Positions 1 through 9,459 of a DNA stretch of 25,307 bases are shown here, piece after piece (within the stretch, counting starts at the first letter, position 1; each line of letters opens with the position of its first letter). The notes beneath the pieces were generated by a model, which made no database searches, was not told the DNA's origin, and was given only the letters and a program-made list of their open reading frames with translations. A program made the translations under genes and the position numbers. Origin of the DNA: Phoronis ovalis (Eukaryota > Phoronida > Phoronidae); assembly GCA_028565635.1 (NCBI GenBank), contig JAOXYB010057944.1:1-25307 (forward strand). The letters run 5' to 3'.

Positions 1-12
1 TCCTTGAACTAA

Positions 13-175
13 AGAGCTCCGCATATCGGAAGCGCATTAAAGTAGACTAATGCGCTTCGAGATATTTGAAGATGGAAACGAATTAAAGCATGCCAGTGTG
101 GACGGAAAGTGAAGCGCTTTATTATAGAGCGCTTTATTATGAAGCGCTCCAAGTGTAAGTGTGAATGGAGCTATA
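13..175. mobile_element. Possible MITE-like element with internal palindromes
   Basis: A perfect 11-bp hairpin (GAAGCGCATTA 29-39 and TAATGCGCTTC 48-58) is followed by a repeated word AGCGCTTTATTAT at 113-125 and 128-140, and GAAGCGCTCC at 141-150. Short ends GAGCTCC (14-20) and GGAGCT (168-173) are inverted. The CG-containing repeated words stand out from the AT-rich flank. It could be part of a larger element cut by the window edge. Confidence 0.45.
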
Positions 176-3100
176 GATAACTTACATTTTTTTAAACAAA
201 CGAAATAGCACATTTATGCTGTTTAAGGATTCAAACATGTCCAATTTAATGCACTAATTTGTGATGCTGCGATTGACATTAAAAAGTTTAAGATCTATTA
301 TATTTTGATAGTTTCCCATTAATCAGAACACACCTGCTATAGATGCCCTACTATGAAGGTTCTTAGAAATTCATATATAGTGCTTGGGTTCATTATAACT
401 GATATACCAGAAGCAAAAACTTTTGTGTTATAAATAGAACATTTACACAATCATGTACAATGGAATCAATTCCCTTCCCTGTTGGAAATGTCTGAGTCTC
501 TTGTAACAGTTAAAGAAACCCAGCTTCCTATATACCATAAATCTGAACTACTGTAATCTGATAACTGCTTGGCTGGAAATTTTAACTTGTATGTTAACTT
601 CCCTGTAAGGATTTAAAGAGAGATAACAGTCTGTGAAGTACATTCTTCCCTATATAGTTCTATCCAGAAATTGAATTCTGTAAAAATTAAAATGTATCAA
701 ACTATTAATCAATGTATCCAGGTCAGTATACTTCTATCATAAAAGTAGTCCCAAAAAGATGCAAGCAGTAACCTAAGTACTTGGGCACCCATAATTAATT
801 CTGAAGGAGTTTGAATACATTCAATTGCCAAGCTCAAAATTAATTTTAAGCATGTTTGAAAAAAAATGCAATTTCGATAAATCTCAAATGCAAAGTAAAA
901 CACAACACCCCATATTATTGAACATACCAGTAGAAATGCTGGCTAAAATGTTGAGAATTAAATATTTTGTGAATATTACATACATATTACCATTAAAAAT
1001 ATCTTTTTTTATAGCTTATGGGAAAATCGAATACAACACTTAATCTGCCAGTCGCAAAGTACTGCAAAAAAGATCTATACACAAGTTAAAGAACAAAGGT
1101 AGCAGGTGGACTGGTTCTCCAAGGACTGGATATCATAGGTAGAATAAGTTACCTCTGTTGTCCAGACAGCAGGTTTAAATATTCCCAAAGTTTTTTATTA
1201 GACATGATTTGTATACAGTCACTATTTAGCTGCTAGTGACAACTCTGGAAAAGACAGGATATAAATATTTGAGGATCCATTTAACAAGCTCATGAAACAT
1301 TTACCCTGTAGCATTTTCTGTCAGTGACATTTTATTTCATATGCGTTAATATAAAAGGGGCCCTGTAAAAGTAAAGCTTCTTTTTGAGTTTCTATTTTTA
1401 AATAGAAAATACAGTGAGCATTTTAAATAAATAGATGAGCAGAAAGTTGTAATTTTTGGTACATTTTATTGACAGGTGTGCACTTGAATTTCAAGGGATA
1501 ATTTCTAAAATTATCTGTTATGTATCAAACAAACCAATCTGAAAGGTTAACAAAAGTTACATACAAACACAAATATTTTGAGCTGTATCACAAAAACATG
1601 CAGCCTAGACAGACTTCTGTGCATATATAATGCATAGAATAAAAAAAATAAATGTTGCAATAAAATACTACTGACATATCAAGTGATAAATGAGCCAATT
1701 CAGGCTGAAGGTAAGCCAGTGCTCCTGATAGCAGAGTCTGACCTTAGCTTACTTAATCTCATAGTGGGAAAAGTAATTACATGGTGGAGGTAAATGAGGC
1801 AGCTGTCAAACTGCAGACAAAACTCCATACAGGAATGACAAATACATTTGGAGATATTTTGTCACAGCTTGCAACACGAGCTAAATAAAGAGACAGCTTC
1901 TACACAAAAAAACAGACATTTTCGACTGAAGACAATACAGAATATCAGTTGTGTGGCAGCATATGCTCAATTTTAATCCGGTTATTCCCTATTCATACAT
2001 GTTTATAAATGTAGCATATTAACTAGCAATTTGTCACTCTGGATAAAAGACAGCTTATTGGGATATTCCTGGGAAACTGCTGCAGGCAATAAAACAGGTT
2101 ATGAATAATTCAAATGTCACTATTCTCATTAATTTGATGTTCGAACTTTCTCATTATATTTTAATTTTGGTAATATCCAAAAAGATTAAAATATAGACTA
2201 AAGGTTGTGACTACAGTTTTTCTATAAATATTAATAATAACATTGTAGGAATATTTTACGTTTACAAAGGAAACAGTAGCAGACATACACAGCATAATAC
2301 AAGAAGTAAGCATCCTATCAGTTGTTCAGACTAAACTCCCAAAGGCTAAGCTTTTCAACAGTAAAACAATCAAGTAGTCTTCCTCAGACATTAAACTTGC
2401 AACAGACAACCCACGCTGAGCCTGAGGAATGCAAAACTGGAGTCAGACAATATGTGTATTGTTATCTTATTGCACCAACTATGGAAAAGTTATGCAAACA
2501 TGAAGTTCCCAAAAAAAGTTAACAAAGGTCAACAAAGAATATTTCCATAACCCACTGATGATTAAATCACAGCAGTAGCACCAAGACAATGCTTTGATGT
2601 AATCATAAAAGTACACCCTAGTCATTTGGTCCAGGTGTTTCACTTTGTGGCTTGCAGAAGACAAAGAAGGCAGCTTAACTCAACAAAATAAACTATCTGT
2701 AATAAAGTTAAATCTGTTATTAACACATATTATAGTAGAAAACTTATTTTGTCAGTTCACAGTATGACATTAAGCTTCCCACAATAATCTATGTTAATAA
2801 TGCATTAGCTGTATTACATCCAATGATATGGGTCATTTGTTGTAAGAAACAAAGTGATTTTATACCCTTGACAGAATAATCAGTATACCTTTTACAAAAT
2901 TTAATCATATTGTCTGAAAGCACTTGCAACTGTTGTTTAGTTCTGTAAAGTTGCATTGGCAGTATCTGGCACAAGGGTATTACATCTGTTTGAGGAATAT
3001 TTATTGTACATGTTTGATGTCATTTCACACCACTGATTACTATAACTTAAGTCAGAAATCATGTAAAATCATATGGTTATCACTTGATTAAGATCTATAA

Positions 3101-3405
3101 ATGGTCAATAAAAGATTAAAATATCTTAAAATTAATATGATAACACATTTCCTGTACTGTTAATCATACTTCAAGAATGATGAGTAAAACATGAAGAGCT
3201 AAGAATGGTCCACCAACAGATTATCTATCATTGTAATCATAATTTTACACAACTTCTGGCTTGCATGAGTAACTCCATAAAGCATGACTCAAAACAGTGA
3301 TACACAGTAGATCTTTGCAGAGGAAACTATTATTATTGAAGTACATGCATCATCCTCCCCCTGTCGATACGCATTTTCAATTCGCACTGACACTGAATTC
3401 ACAGT

Positions 3406-3414
3406 AAAGGATAC
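3406..3414 (-). promoter_or_regulatory. LLGL: U12-type (minor spliceosome) 5' splice site
   Basis: The nine bases GTATCCTTT directly follow the last homologous codon of LLGL exon 2 and match the U12 GT-AG donor consensus (R)TATCCTTT at every position. No good U2-type donor lies nearby: gtcaga and gtgtat are weak, and gtgaat would insert extra residues. Confidence 0.75.
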
Positions 3415-3512
3415 ACTCTGACTGCTCCAGTTTTAGTTCCAATAGCCAACAAGTTGAGCTTTGGGTCATGAGCCATTGCACTCGGTTTACTTGGGAAGCC
3501 ATGTTCAACACA
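3415..3512 (-). CDS. LLGL: LLGL (lethal giant larvae) coding exon 2
   Basis: Lgl proteins are WD40 double-propeller cortical polarity proteins that are phosphorylated by aPKC and act in basolateral identity and exocytosis. This exon follows a tgttacag acceptor in phase 0 and encodes 32 codons plus GT, beginning CVEHGFPSKPSAMAHDP and continuing to the first-blade motif AIGTKTGAVR. Vertebrate LLGL1 has the equivalent VEHGFPNQPSALAFDP and AIGTRSGAVKIYG, so family assignment is strong. The exon joins in phase to the ELFAFNK end of the upstream exon. If read on, a TGA follows after YPLL, but the sequence directly after AGA GT is GTATCCTTT, a perfect U12-type donor, so I end the exon there (phase 2). 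Exon 3 is not in the window. Confidence 0.88.
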
Positions 3513-5306
3513 CTGTAACATATAAATATTTATGAAGGATTTTAGTGGGCTCATTTAAGTATTTATAAAATATTTATTAAAAATGTACTAATAACAATGT
3601 TTTAATGCATGTGAATATGATGTCTTGATTGCTTTATTCATACATGAAGCTTATTCCCTGTGTTACTTATTTGCTTAGTTTGATAAATGAGAAATGCTAC
3701 TGAGTATCATCACATACTAGTTTGGGAATTAAACATTTTATCAACATGTCATGCAACAGTTCTAGCATTAAGCAGATCAGCAAACAGTATCTTAGCTATA
3801 TATAACAAATAGGAGAAATTCTAATACTTGTTCCCTGTTATTGTTGTGTGCTATTTGCTTGCTCTTACATGTATTGTTAAACAAGTTGCATGAATGTAGA
3901 TCAATTTGTAAAATTAAAACCTTTGGAGTGCTAAGCCTGTATATTGGATAGTTGCTAGAATTAACACCTTATGAAGCACAAGTGGAAATGAGGGGTGGAA
4001 GCTGAAACTGACAAATTTGAACAAATGACTTGGAAAAATCAAGTCACCCATATTTGGGGATCACTCATGCTAAAATGTTACTAATTTTTACAACTTTTAT
4101 ATATACTGTTGTCCCAAAAACACTAATCTCCCACATGTTTTTACTCTGACCTTGCATAGTCATACTACTAGCATAAAGTAATAAGATAACTTTGAATTTA
4201 AAACATATTTATTGTATCCTGGTTTGTATGCTTCATAATTTGTAGTTAGTAACTGGAATATTCAGTCTTGCACACACATACACAAAAGTCTTGTATATAT
4301 ATGAAATTTGTACTGGGCTTCTAGGAATGGGTGATATTATCCCATTAAAATACAGAAAACTGAATCATTCAGAAAATGTACAGGAAAATTTCAACTATGG
4401 CTTAATGACAGTTTCTTCTGCTAATGATAGGATATCAAGTGAAATATAACAGACTAATATTCTCTATGAAGCACCAAATTACCTAGTGCTGTAGAATGTA
4501 ATTTACTTGTAGCTCTCAAGCTTTATTTTCAAGAATTGGCAATATTTAGAAAGTTGATAGTCAATATAGATTTAGGAATGAGAAGCTACAAGAATTCCTA
4601 AAGCATGAGTATTTAGCTATATAGGGTTACCTACAAATTGTGGTCAGTTTGACAGTTTTCTCCATTTCATATCATGTAAAACTTGGGTTGAAGCTGGGCA
4701 GAAAGTTGTAAAAATCCTTCTATGATAATGGAAATAGTTTGTATATATGTATCTGCAAGCCACTTAAAAAAATCTGGATTCCAGAGAAAGTTATAAAATG
4801 TTATCTGGGTAATGACTAATAGCTGAAATGTTTTCATAAAAACCAGATGTTCATGTCTTGTATTATTATTGCAGTGACCTATTTAGAAAGTTTTGCACTG
4901 CTGGTCATGCACAATACAAAATGACAGACAGTAAAAAAGTACCCTGGGCATACTTCCTACTTTTTCTGTCAAGATTATGAACACACCCACTTGGCTTGTT
5001 ATTTTCTCCACATTATCATGCATATAAGCTTTTTATTATAAGCATCAACTCTTTATTTCTAAACGTGTATATTTTAAGTAAAAAAAAGACGATATGTTAT
5101 TTTTTTTGGTCAAAATGACTAATAACAGTTGCTGGACAGCAGGTGTTTACTTTTTCATCCTCTTCAGAAATAACGGACATGGCCTATTTTTATCACACCA
5201 ATCTCGCACAAACAAACACATGTGGGAAGAACGGCCACAGTTATCTTATCCACGTGGTTACGCAACAAAGCCAAAGCACAAAATCAAAGTAAAACGGTAG
5301 ACTTAC

Positions 5307-5427
5307 CTTGTTAAAAGCAAACAACTCTTTCTTTAGTTTAATTCTGGATTCCGGCTCACGGTGATGCCGTTTGCCTCCTTTAAAAAGTTTAAACATGTTT
5401 CAGTCCTTAATCTAAAACCGTAAAATC
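5307..5427 (-). CDS. LLGL: LLGL exon with start codon (CDS 5307-5396, 5'UTR 5397-5427)
   Basis: The ATG lies at 5396-5394 and opens 30 codons starting MFKLFKGGKRHHREPE and ending KKELFAFNK, followed by donor gtaagt in phase 0. The basic N-terminus and the ELFAFNK block match LLGL proteins (human LLGL1 has QELFAFNKTVEHGFP). A strong pyrimidine tract and ccag at 5428-5429 on the minus strand imply that the 31 bases before the ATG are spliced 5'UTR. The 1794-bp intron 3513-5306 separates it from coding exon 2. Confidence 0.88.
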
Positions 5428-5602
5428 CTGGAAAAAGAAAAAATGATAAATCAGTTGTGACTTGTGAAGAGTTGTGTTTCAAAGTTGTTTACGTCTTTAT
5501 TTTACACAAAGCACATGCATATGATTCGACGGTCAATTGTTTGTTCTCTGTACATGTAAACCGTGTTAGAAATACTTTTAGCATTGTCCAATGTAACCTA
5601 CC

Positions 5603-5700
5603 TTTGGGCTTTCGTAGTTTTAAAGTTAAAATCTAAATTCAACCAACGAACTTTTGCACACTCCCTTCGCTCGAAATTCTCACATTCGAAATGGCGCCGT
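5603..5700 (-). other. LLGL: Probable non-coding first exon and promoter edge of LLGL
   Basis: On the minus strand the sequence ...CCCAAAG runs into gtaggt at 5601, a good donor that would pair with the ccag acceptor before 5427 over a 174-bp intron. There is no open frame of note, so this would be 5'UTR. The transcription start is inferred to lie near the AAATGGCGCC motif at 5689-5698. The 3' end of this exon is 5602; its 5' end is not defined by sequence. Confidence 0.4.
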
Positions 5701-6039
5701 AAGACACCGGTCGAATATTATGCACAACGTCTTTATCCTTCCGCCTTAACTTGTGAAATTTGGGCTGATATTAAAAGCAATAAAATTAACAAATATTACT
5801 GTTTACTCACAATCTATTAAAAGTGAGTTACATATATTAGAATCAAGCTATATTTTTCGTATTTTGTATTGAAATGTCAAGATAAACAACGAACTATTTT
5901 GTTTTCCTCAATACCCGGAAGCTTTTGTTACCGGCTTATTATGAACCGAAGTACCGGTATTGCAGTTTCAAAATTGCAATGTTGAATAATTGAAATTCAT
6001 TTTTTTTTTAAATCGGAAAGACTGCATAATATTAAGTTA
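5680..6039. promoter_or_regulatory. Putative bidirectional promoter between LLGL and the 6040 ORF
   Basis: This stretch has more CpG than its surroundings. It contains AAATGGCGCC (5689-5698), which resembles the YY1 consensus found near transcription starts, and CCGGAAGC (5915-5922), an ETS/GABP-type core often found in divergent housekeeping promoters. Several ACCGG words occur around 5700-5960. LLGL is read leftwards and the 6040 ORF rightwards from here. The motifs are seen; promoter function is inferred. Confidence 0.4.
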
Positions 6040-6282
6040 ATGAATCGGGAGGTGATTGAATCGTTGGTTTTTATTCTCGGACACCTGCGTAACTTTCAGC
6101 GATACCAAGCGAATATCAATAGGCTAGATTGGAAAATTAGATACGTGGCGCCATCTTTCGATGATCATCCTTCTGACAACACAGATAGCTTCTCTTTCAG
6201 TAAAGAGTTTGTTCATTACTTGCAGCCTCAGAACAAAACGCATGTTATTGACTTGATTAAAGCATCATTTTGTTGTATGTAC
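6040..6282 (+). CDS. Putative first coding exon of an unrecognised plus-strand gene
   Basis: An ATG opens 81 codons beginning MNREVIESLVFILGHLRNF and reaching SFCCMY, where tac is followed by a strong donor gtgagt (6283-6288). Without splicing the frame ends five codons later at TAA (6298-6300). Base composition is less AT-rich than the flanks and the sequence reads like a helical soluble protein. A possible continuation is a 33-nt exon at 6494-6526 and a terminal segment ending TAA near 6676, all in phase 0, but the acceptor of the 33-nt exon lies inside a dispersed repeat, so that model is weak. I do not recognise the family. A chance ORF is possible, since ORFs of 60-90 codons occur at random in this window. 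Confidence 0.4.
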
Positions 6283-6300
6283 GTGAGTTCCTTAACGTAA

Positions 6301-7483
6301 TCAGTAATTGTCAAAATCTTAGATTTTAAAATGTGTTTTGTCATAATTTTGTAAAATATGTTAGTGACAATAAACTATTATTATAATTCAGAATACTGTC
6401 ACAATTAAGTAATTATTATAGGATTTTGAATGAGATGAAATCAAACAAAATTGTTTCAAACTTAATTGTAATAAATTATTGTTTGAATTACAGAGGTGTC
6501 AATCGTGTATAAATACAATCACAGAGGTAATTCTCTAATAATGAACATGTTATCTTATACTTCTACTATAAATGTTCTGTGTTAAAAAAGACTGCAATGT
6601 ATGTATGCACTCAAAAAGTCTAAAACTACAGCATTACCAAAGTTTTCCACTAAAGATAAAATATACATCATAAGGTCGAGGCAATTTCTATAATTATAAT
6701 GAGGGACTCAGAACACTAGATGTCACTAAGAGTCTTCTGCAAGTTCAGAAAGATAAGGCGTTTACTGGTGCTGTGATAAGACAAACACAATTTTACATGT
6801 TCACTTTACAATGGTATGCATGCAATGAATGATCACAAACCCGGTGAAATCAGCAGCCACATACTGGTTTAGTTTCTGGAAGTCTCTCATTTGTTTTCAA
6901 ATGTTTCAACTTTCTTTTTCTTTGGTAAAACCTCATTTTGTATCTAGACAGTAATGTCACAAATAAGTTTAAACCAGTCCTACACAATTTCAATATATTA
7001 CCAAACTGGCAGTATAGACATTATTTTTTGAATTGTACGAATGACATATTTTTGTGATCCATGATTCACATCATATAGACAAGTTTTGCAACAAAAATTT
7101 TTGATTGACCAGCATGGATGTGGATAAAACTGATCCTTTTCTACTAAAATATCATATCAAAATGGAAGCACCAATGTAATTTCTATTTTTTGCATAGTTA
7201 CAGATTCAAATAAGTTTCCATTTAAAAAGTGTTCATTCAAGATTAAAATTATTTTAAATTGTCAATGCCTTAAATCTCAAAAAGTACCTCTAACTAATGC
7301 TCACTTGTTGAACAAGGCTTCCTACTAGAAGAGTATTTGATTTGCAGTAAAGAAAGTGTTATTTAAAGGAAATTTATAAGTGGTGTAGCGTTTGCATCAC
7401 ACCAACTGGCCAATAACAATTACATAGGTTTGCCAAAAGCTAAAAATATCTTTTGACAGTAACTCTCTAGTATTCTAACAATG
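6301..7483. other. Intergenic / intronic AT-rich stretch
   Basis: No convincing coding exon beyond the weak candidates at 6494-6526 and about 6634-6676 on the plus strand. It holds the left copy of a 30-bp dispersed repeat (6465-6494). Confidence 0.5.
6465..6494 (+). repeat. 30-bp dispersed repeat, copy 1
   Basis: This block matches 8682-8711 at 28 of 30 positions in the same orientation, starting ATTGTAATAAATTATTG and ending GAATTACAGA. Identity beyond the block fades. It is probably a remnant of a transposable element. Confidence 0.6.
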
Positions 7484-7489
7484 TTTAAT
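7484..7489 (-). terminator. Candidate poly(A) signal ATTAAA
   Basis: ATTAAA on the minus strand about 25 bases after the stop codon of the 7513-7685 exon. This is unusually close to the stop but possible; no other evidence. Confidence 0.3.
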
Positions 7490-7512
7490 AGCACACTTAT
7501 ATTTTCATTTCA

Positions 7513-7685
7513 TCAAGCTCTGCCATTGCAGGTAGCACCATTTGGTTCATCATCCATTGTTAGCAGTTTATCAGCAGCACCATTAGCTGTTTGTTCTTCT
7601 TCAACAACTTTCATGATTGTTTCCATGGAGAACTGAGGAAAAGCTTGTATAAGCTGCTCGGAGATTCTTTTAATTCTTCGTTGAT
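7513..7685 (-). CDS. Terminal exon encoding a CUE-like domain (unknown gene)
   Basis: After a ttctacag acceptor the exon starts with AT completing a split codon (phase 1), then 56 codons and a TGA stop at 7515-7513. The peptide has QRRIKRISEQLIQAFPQFS, then METIMKVVEEEQ, NGAADKLL and an acidic tail. This matches the CUE fold layout: helix 1, an FP turn (usual MFP), helix 2, and helix 3 with a di-leucine end. CUE domains bind ubiquitin; that role here is inferred. ATTAAA at 7489-7484 could be the polyadenylation signal. It pairs in phase with the exon at 8115-8300, giving two related segments in tandem. The parent gene is not identified. Confidence 0.6.
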
Positions 7686-8114
7686 CTGTAGAAAAAATTT
7701 AATATGTTGGAGCAATGTTCTATAAAACTGTTTTAGTGCGACTGTATAATTGTAACTTTATCTGCTAACATAAGTAACAAGAACAACCAGGTGTATAAAT
7801 CAAATTTTCAAAAACCTTATTCCAAGGTGAAGTTAAATTTGATTGGGTACTACACAATGCATTCAACACTCGCAGGTTTACATGGTAAAAAACATAAAAA
7901 TATGGATTTGCAACCAGTTAATGTTTTTGTTGAAATTATCTTCATACAAGCTTAGTGGCATCTATGGTCTAATATCCTGTTGCAGGAATAAGTCCTCTCA
8001 AGCAAAAGCCATGCAAGTATATGTACAAGTAAAATTTTCTGCAACAATCCATGGTAAAATAGTGCACATTTTAAGACATCAAATCTGGGGCTTTGGGTTG
8101 CTCAAACATCCTAC

Positions 8115-8300
8115 CCAAGCCATTATCTGTAGAAATAACCTCCAGCTTGGCAAATATGAATCGAACAGCCTGCACATCATCTATTGAGCATGTGCGATGA
8201 AGCATCTCCTGGCGTTTAACCATTTGTTGTATAAACATTATTGAAAATTGAGGAAATTCTTCTTTCAACATAGCAAGAATATCTGCTCGATTCAAAATAG
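8115..8300 (-). CDS. CUE-like exon, symmetric phase 1-1 (unknown gene)
   Basis: The exon follows a tttttag acceptor and starts with CT of a split codon. It encodes ILNRADILAMLKEEFPQFS, IMFIQQMVKRQ, an insertion, and DDVQAVRFIFAKLE, then reaches TTG G|gtagga, a usable phase-1 donor. Entry and exit phases are both 1, so it can be inserted or skipped without changing frame, and joining to 7685 gives a second related FPQFS segment. If the donor is ignored the frame ends at a TAA near 8071, so it could instead be an alternative last exon. The upstream exon was not found between here and the CLK 3' end; an internal ATG (MLKEEFPQ) might serve as a start. Confidence 0.5.
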
Positions 8301-8451
8301 CTAAAAATTTAGAAATGAAAATTCTAAGAAACTTAAAAAAAGATTTCTAAAATAATGAACAAGCTCAACATTTTCCAGTGTGAGATATAAAAATCTAATA
8401 TATTTATACAGTAATTAATAACAAAAGAAAAACAGTATTACCCAACAGAAA

Positions 8452-8698
8452 CTAAAAATACATTTTCTTTACTGTATACTTCAATGCCCATTTTTGTTTG
8501 CACTCATGAATTTGTATAATACAATAGCATCTTCTACACCAAGCACATTCAAGGTGCTGTGAAAGGCGTGCAGCTTCCACATTATGCCTGATACAAGCAA
8601 AGGAAGTGTGCAATTTTTTATTAAATTTATTGACCTTGGAAAAATGTGATTCTAGTAACTCAAAAACAGATTTACTGGTTGATTGTAATAAATTATTG
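8452..8698 (-). other. Open frame of doubtful meaning upstream of the CUE-like exons
   Basis: After tgtaattccag the minus strand is open for about 81 codons to a TAG at 8454-8452, including SKSVFELLESHFSKVNKF and RHNVEAARLSQHLE. It would leave phase 1 only through a weak donor (GAAT|gtgctt). Open frames of this length are expected by chance several times in DNA this AT-rich, and it starts inside a dispersed repeat. No family recognised. Confidence 0.15.
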
Positions 8699-8711
8699 CT
8701 GGAATTACAGA
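8682..8711 (+). repeat. 30-bp dispersed repeat, copy 2
   Basis: Second copy of the block at 6465-6494, with two mismatches. On the minus strand it overlaps the start of a chance-length open frame (8698-8452). Confidence 0.6.
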
Positions 8712-8950
8712 ATTAGCAAATAACCATATAATGCACACAAGTTTTTCACTTAAAAAACATGCCCCTATTTATTCACAGTTTGATTTGTAGCTGATGCAAG
8801 AAGTAAGACAATGAAACAGAAGATATAACAGGGACAATGGTGCATGGTATGGATGTCCAAGACAACTTGAACTATTCATGAATCTTGTGCATTGTCAATC
8901 CATGGGTGTTAACATTGGGAACTGATGCCTAAGATCCAAATGCAGCAGAC

Positions 8951-9088
8951 CAGGGGCCTGTTGTTGGAAACATTGTAAAGTTACAATTCCGTAAATCATG
9001 ACTTACGGAGGCAAAATTGTTAATTAACAACCGTATCTTTAGAGAGTAACACAATTGTAGGATTACAATGTTTCCAACAATGGGCCCT
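8951..9088. mobile_element. MITE-like element with about 26-bp terminal inverted repeats
   Basis: The left end CAGGGGCCTGTTG continues into TTGTTGGAAACATTGTAA (ends 8978). The right end starts TTACAATGTTTCCAACAA at 9063 and ends TGGGCCCT at 9088. The inner 18 bases of the two arms are perfect inverted copies; the outer ends differ by one shift. Inside are smaller palindromes: CCGTAA..TTACGG and TTGTTAATTAACAA. There is no coding capacity, so this is a non-autonomous DNA transposon; the CAGGG-type end is compatible with hAT but the target-site duplication is not clear. Confidence 0.7.
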
Positions 9089-9459
9089 ATTATGTTATTT
9101 TTAAAAAATCATTTCATTTTAGAATCGTTGAAATGATGCTTTGTACAATGACTTTCGTTAAGCTCAGAATTCAGTCTCGATTTACAATTCTGTGAAACGC
9201 ATGCACTTTTTTACGGTGGCATTTTACTTGCATGATTTCAAGTACATATGAAAACGTAACCTATAACAGTGGTCACCAACAAATTCATTTTAGGACACAC
9301 ACATAAAATATATTGCTAGTTTTCCCAACAAAAATCAGTAACTACGAACAGATTGTTGATGACTGCTGTTGTGAGCCCAAACGATCAATTTCATGTTGCA
9401 ATAAAGCAACATACTAAATGTTTGATATAGAAGAACTAACACAAAGCATGTTCTTATTC

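Larger units (their letters stand above)
1..3414 (-). other. LLGL: LLGL intron (presumed minor-type), left part of window
   Basis: No exon of LLGL or another gene was recognised on either strand. Open frames here are of chance length and low complexity. The repeat-like segment at 13-175 is the only structured feature. The next LLGL exon, expected to begin with one base and then a YG or FG codon pair, was not found. Confidence 0.55.

Noticed and set aside
3395-3415. In-frame TGA after YPLL in LLGL exon 2, suggesting a pseudogene or short isoform
   Set aside because: Homology ends before the TGA and an exact U12-type donor lies at that point, so the TGA is best read as intron sequence.
9330-9410. 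Short minus-strand exon candidate (ALLQHEIDRLGSQQQSS) feeding the 8698 frame in phase
   Set aside because: It overlaps the CLK poly(A) region, has a poor acceptor, and the downstream frame is itself doubtful.
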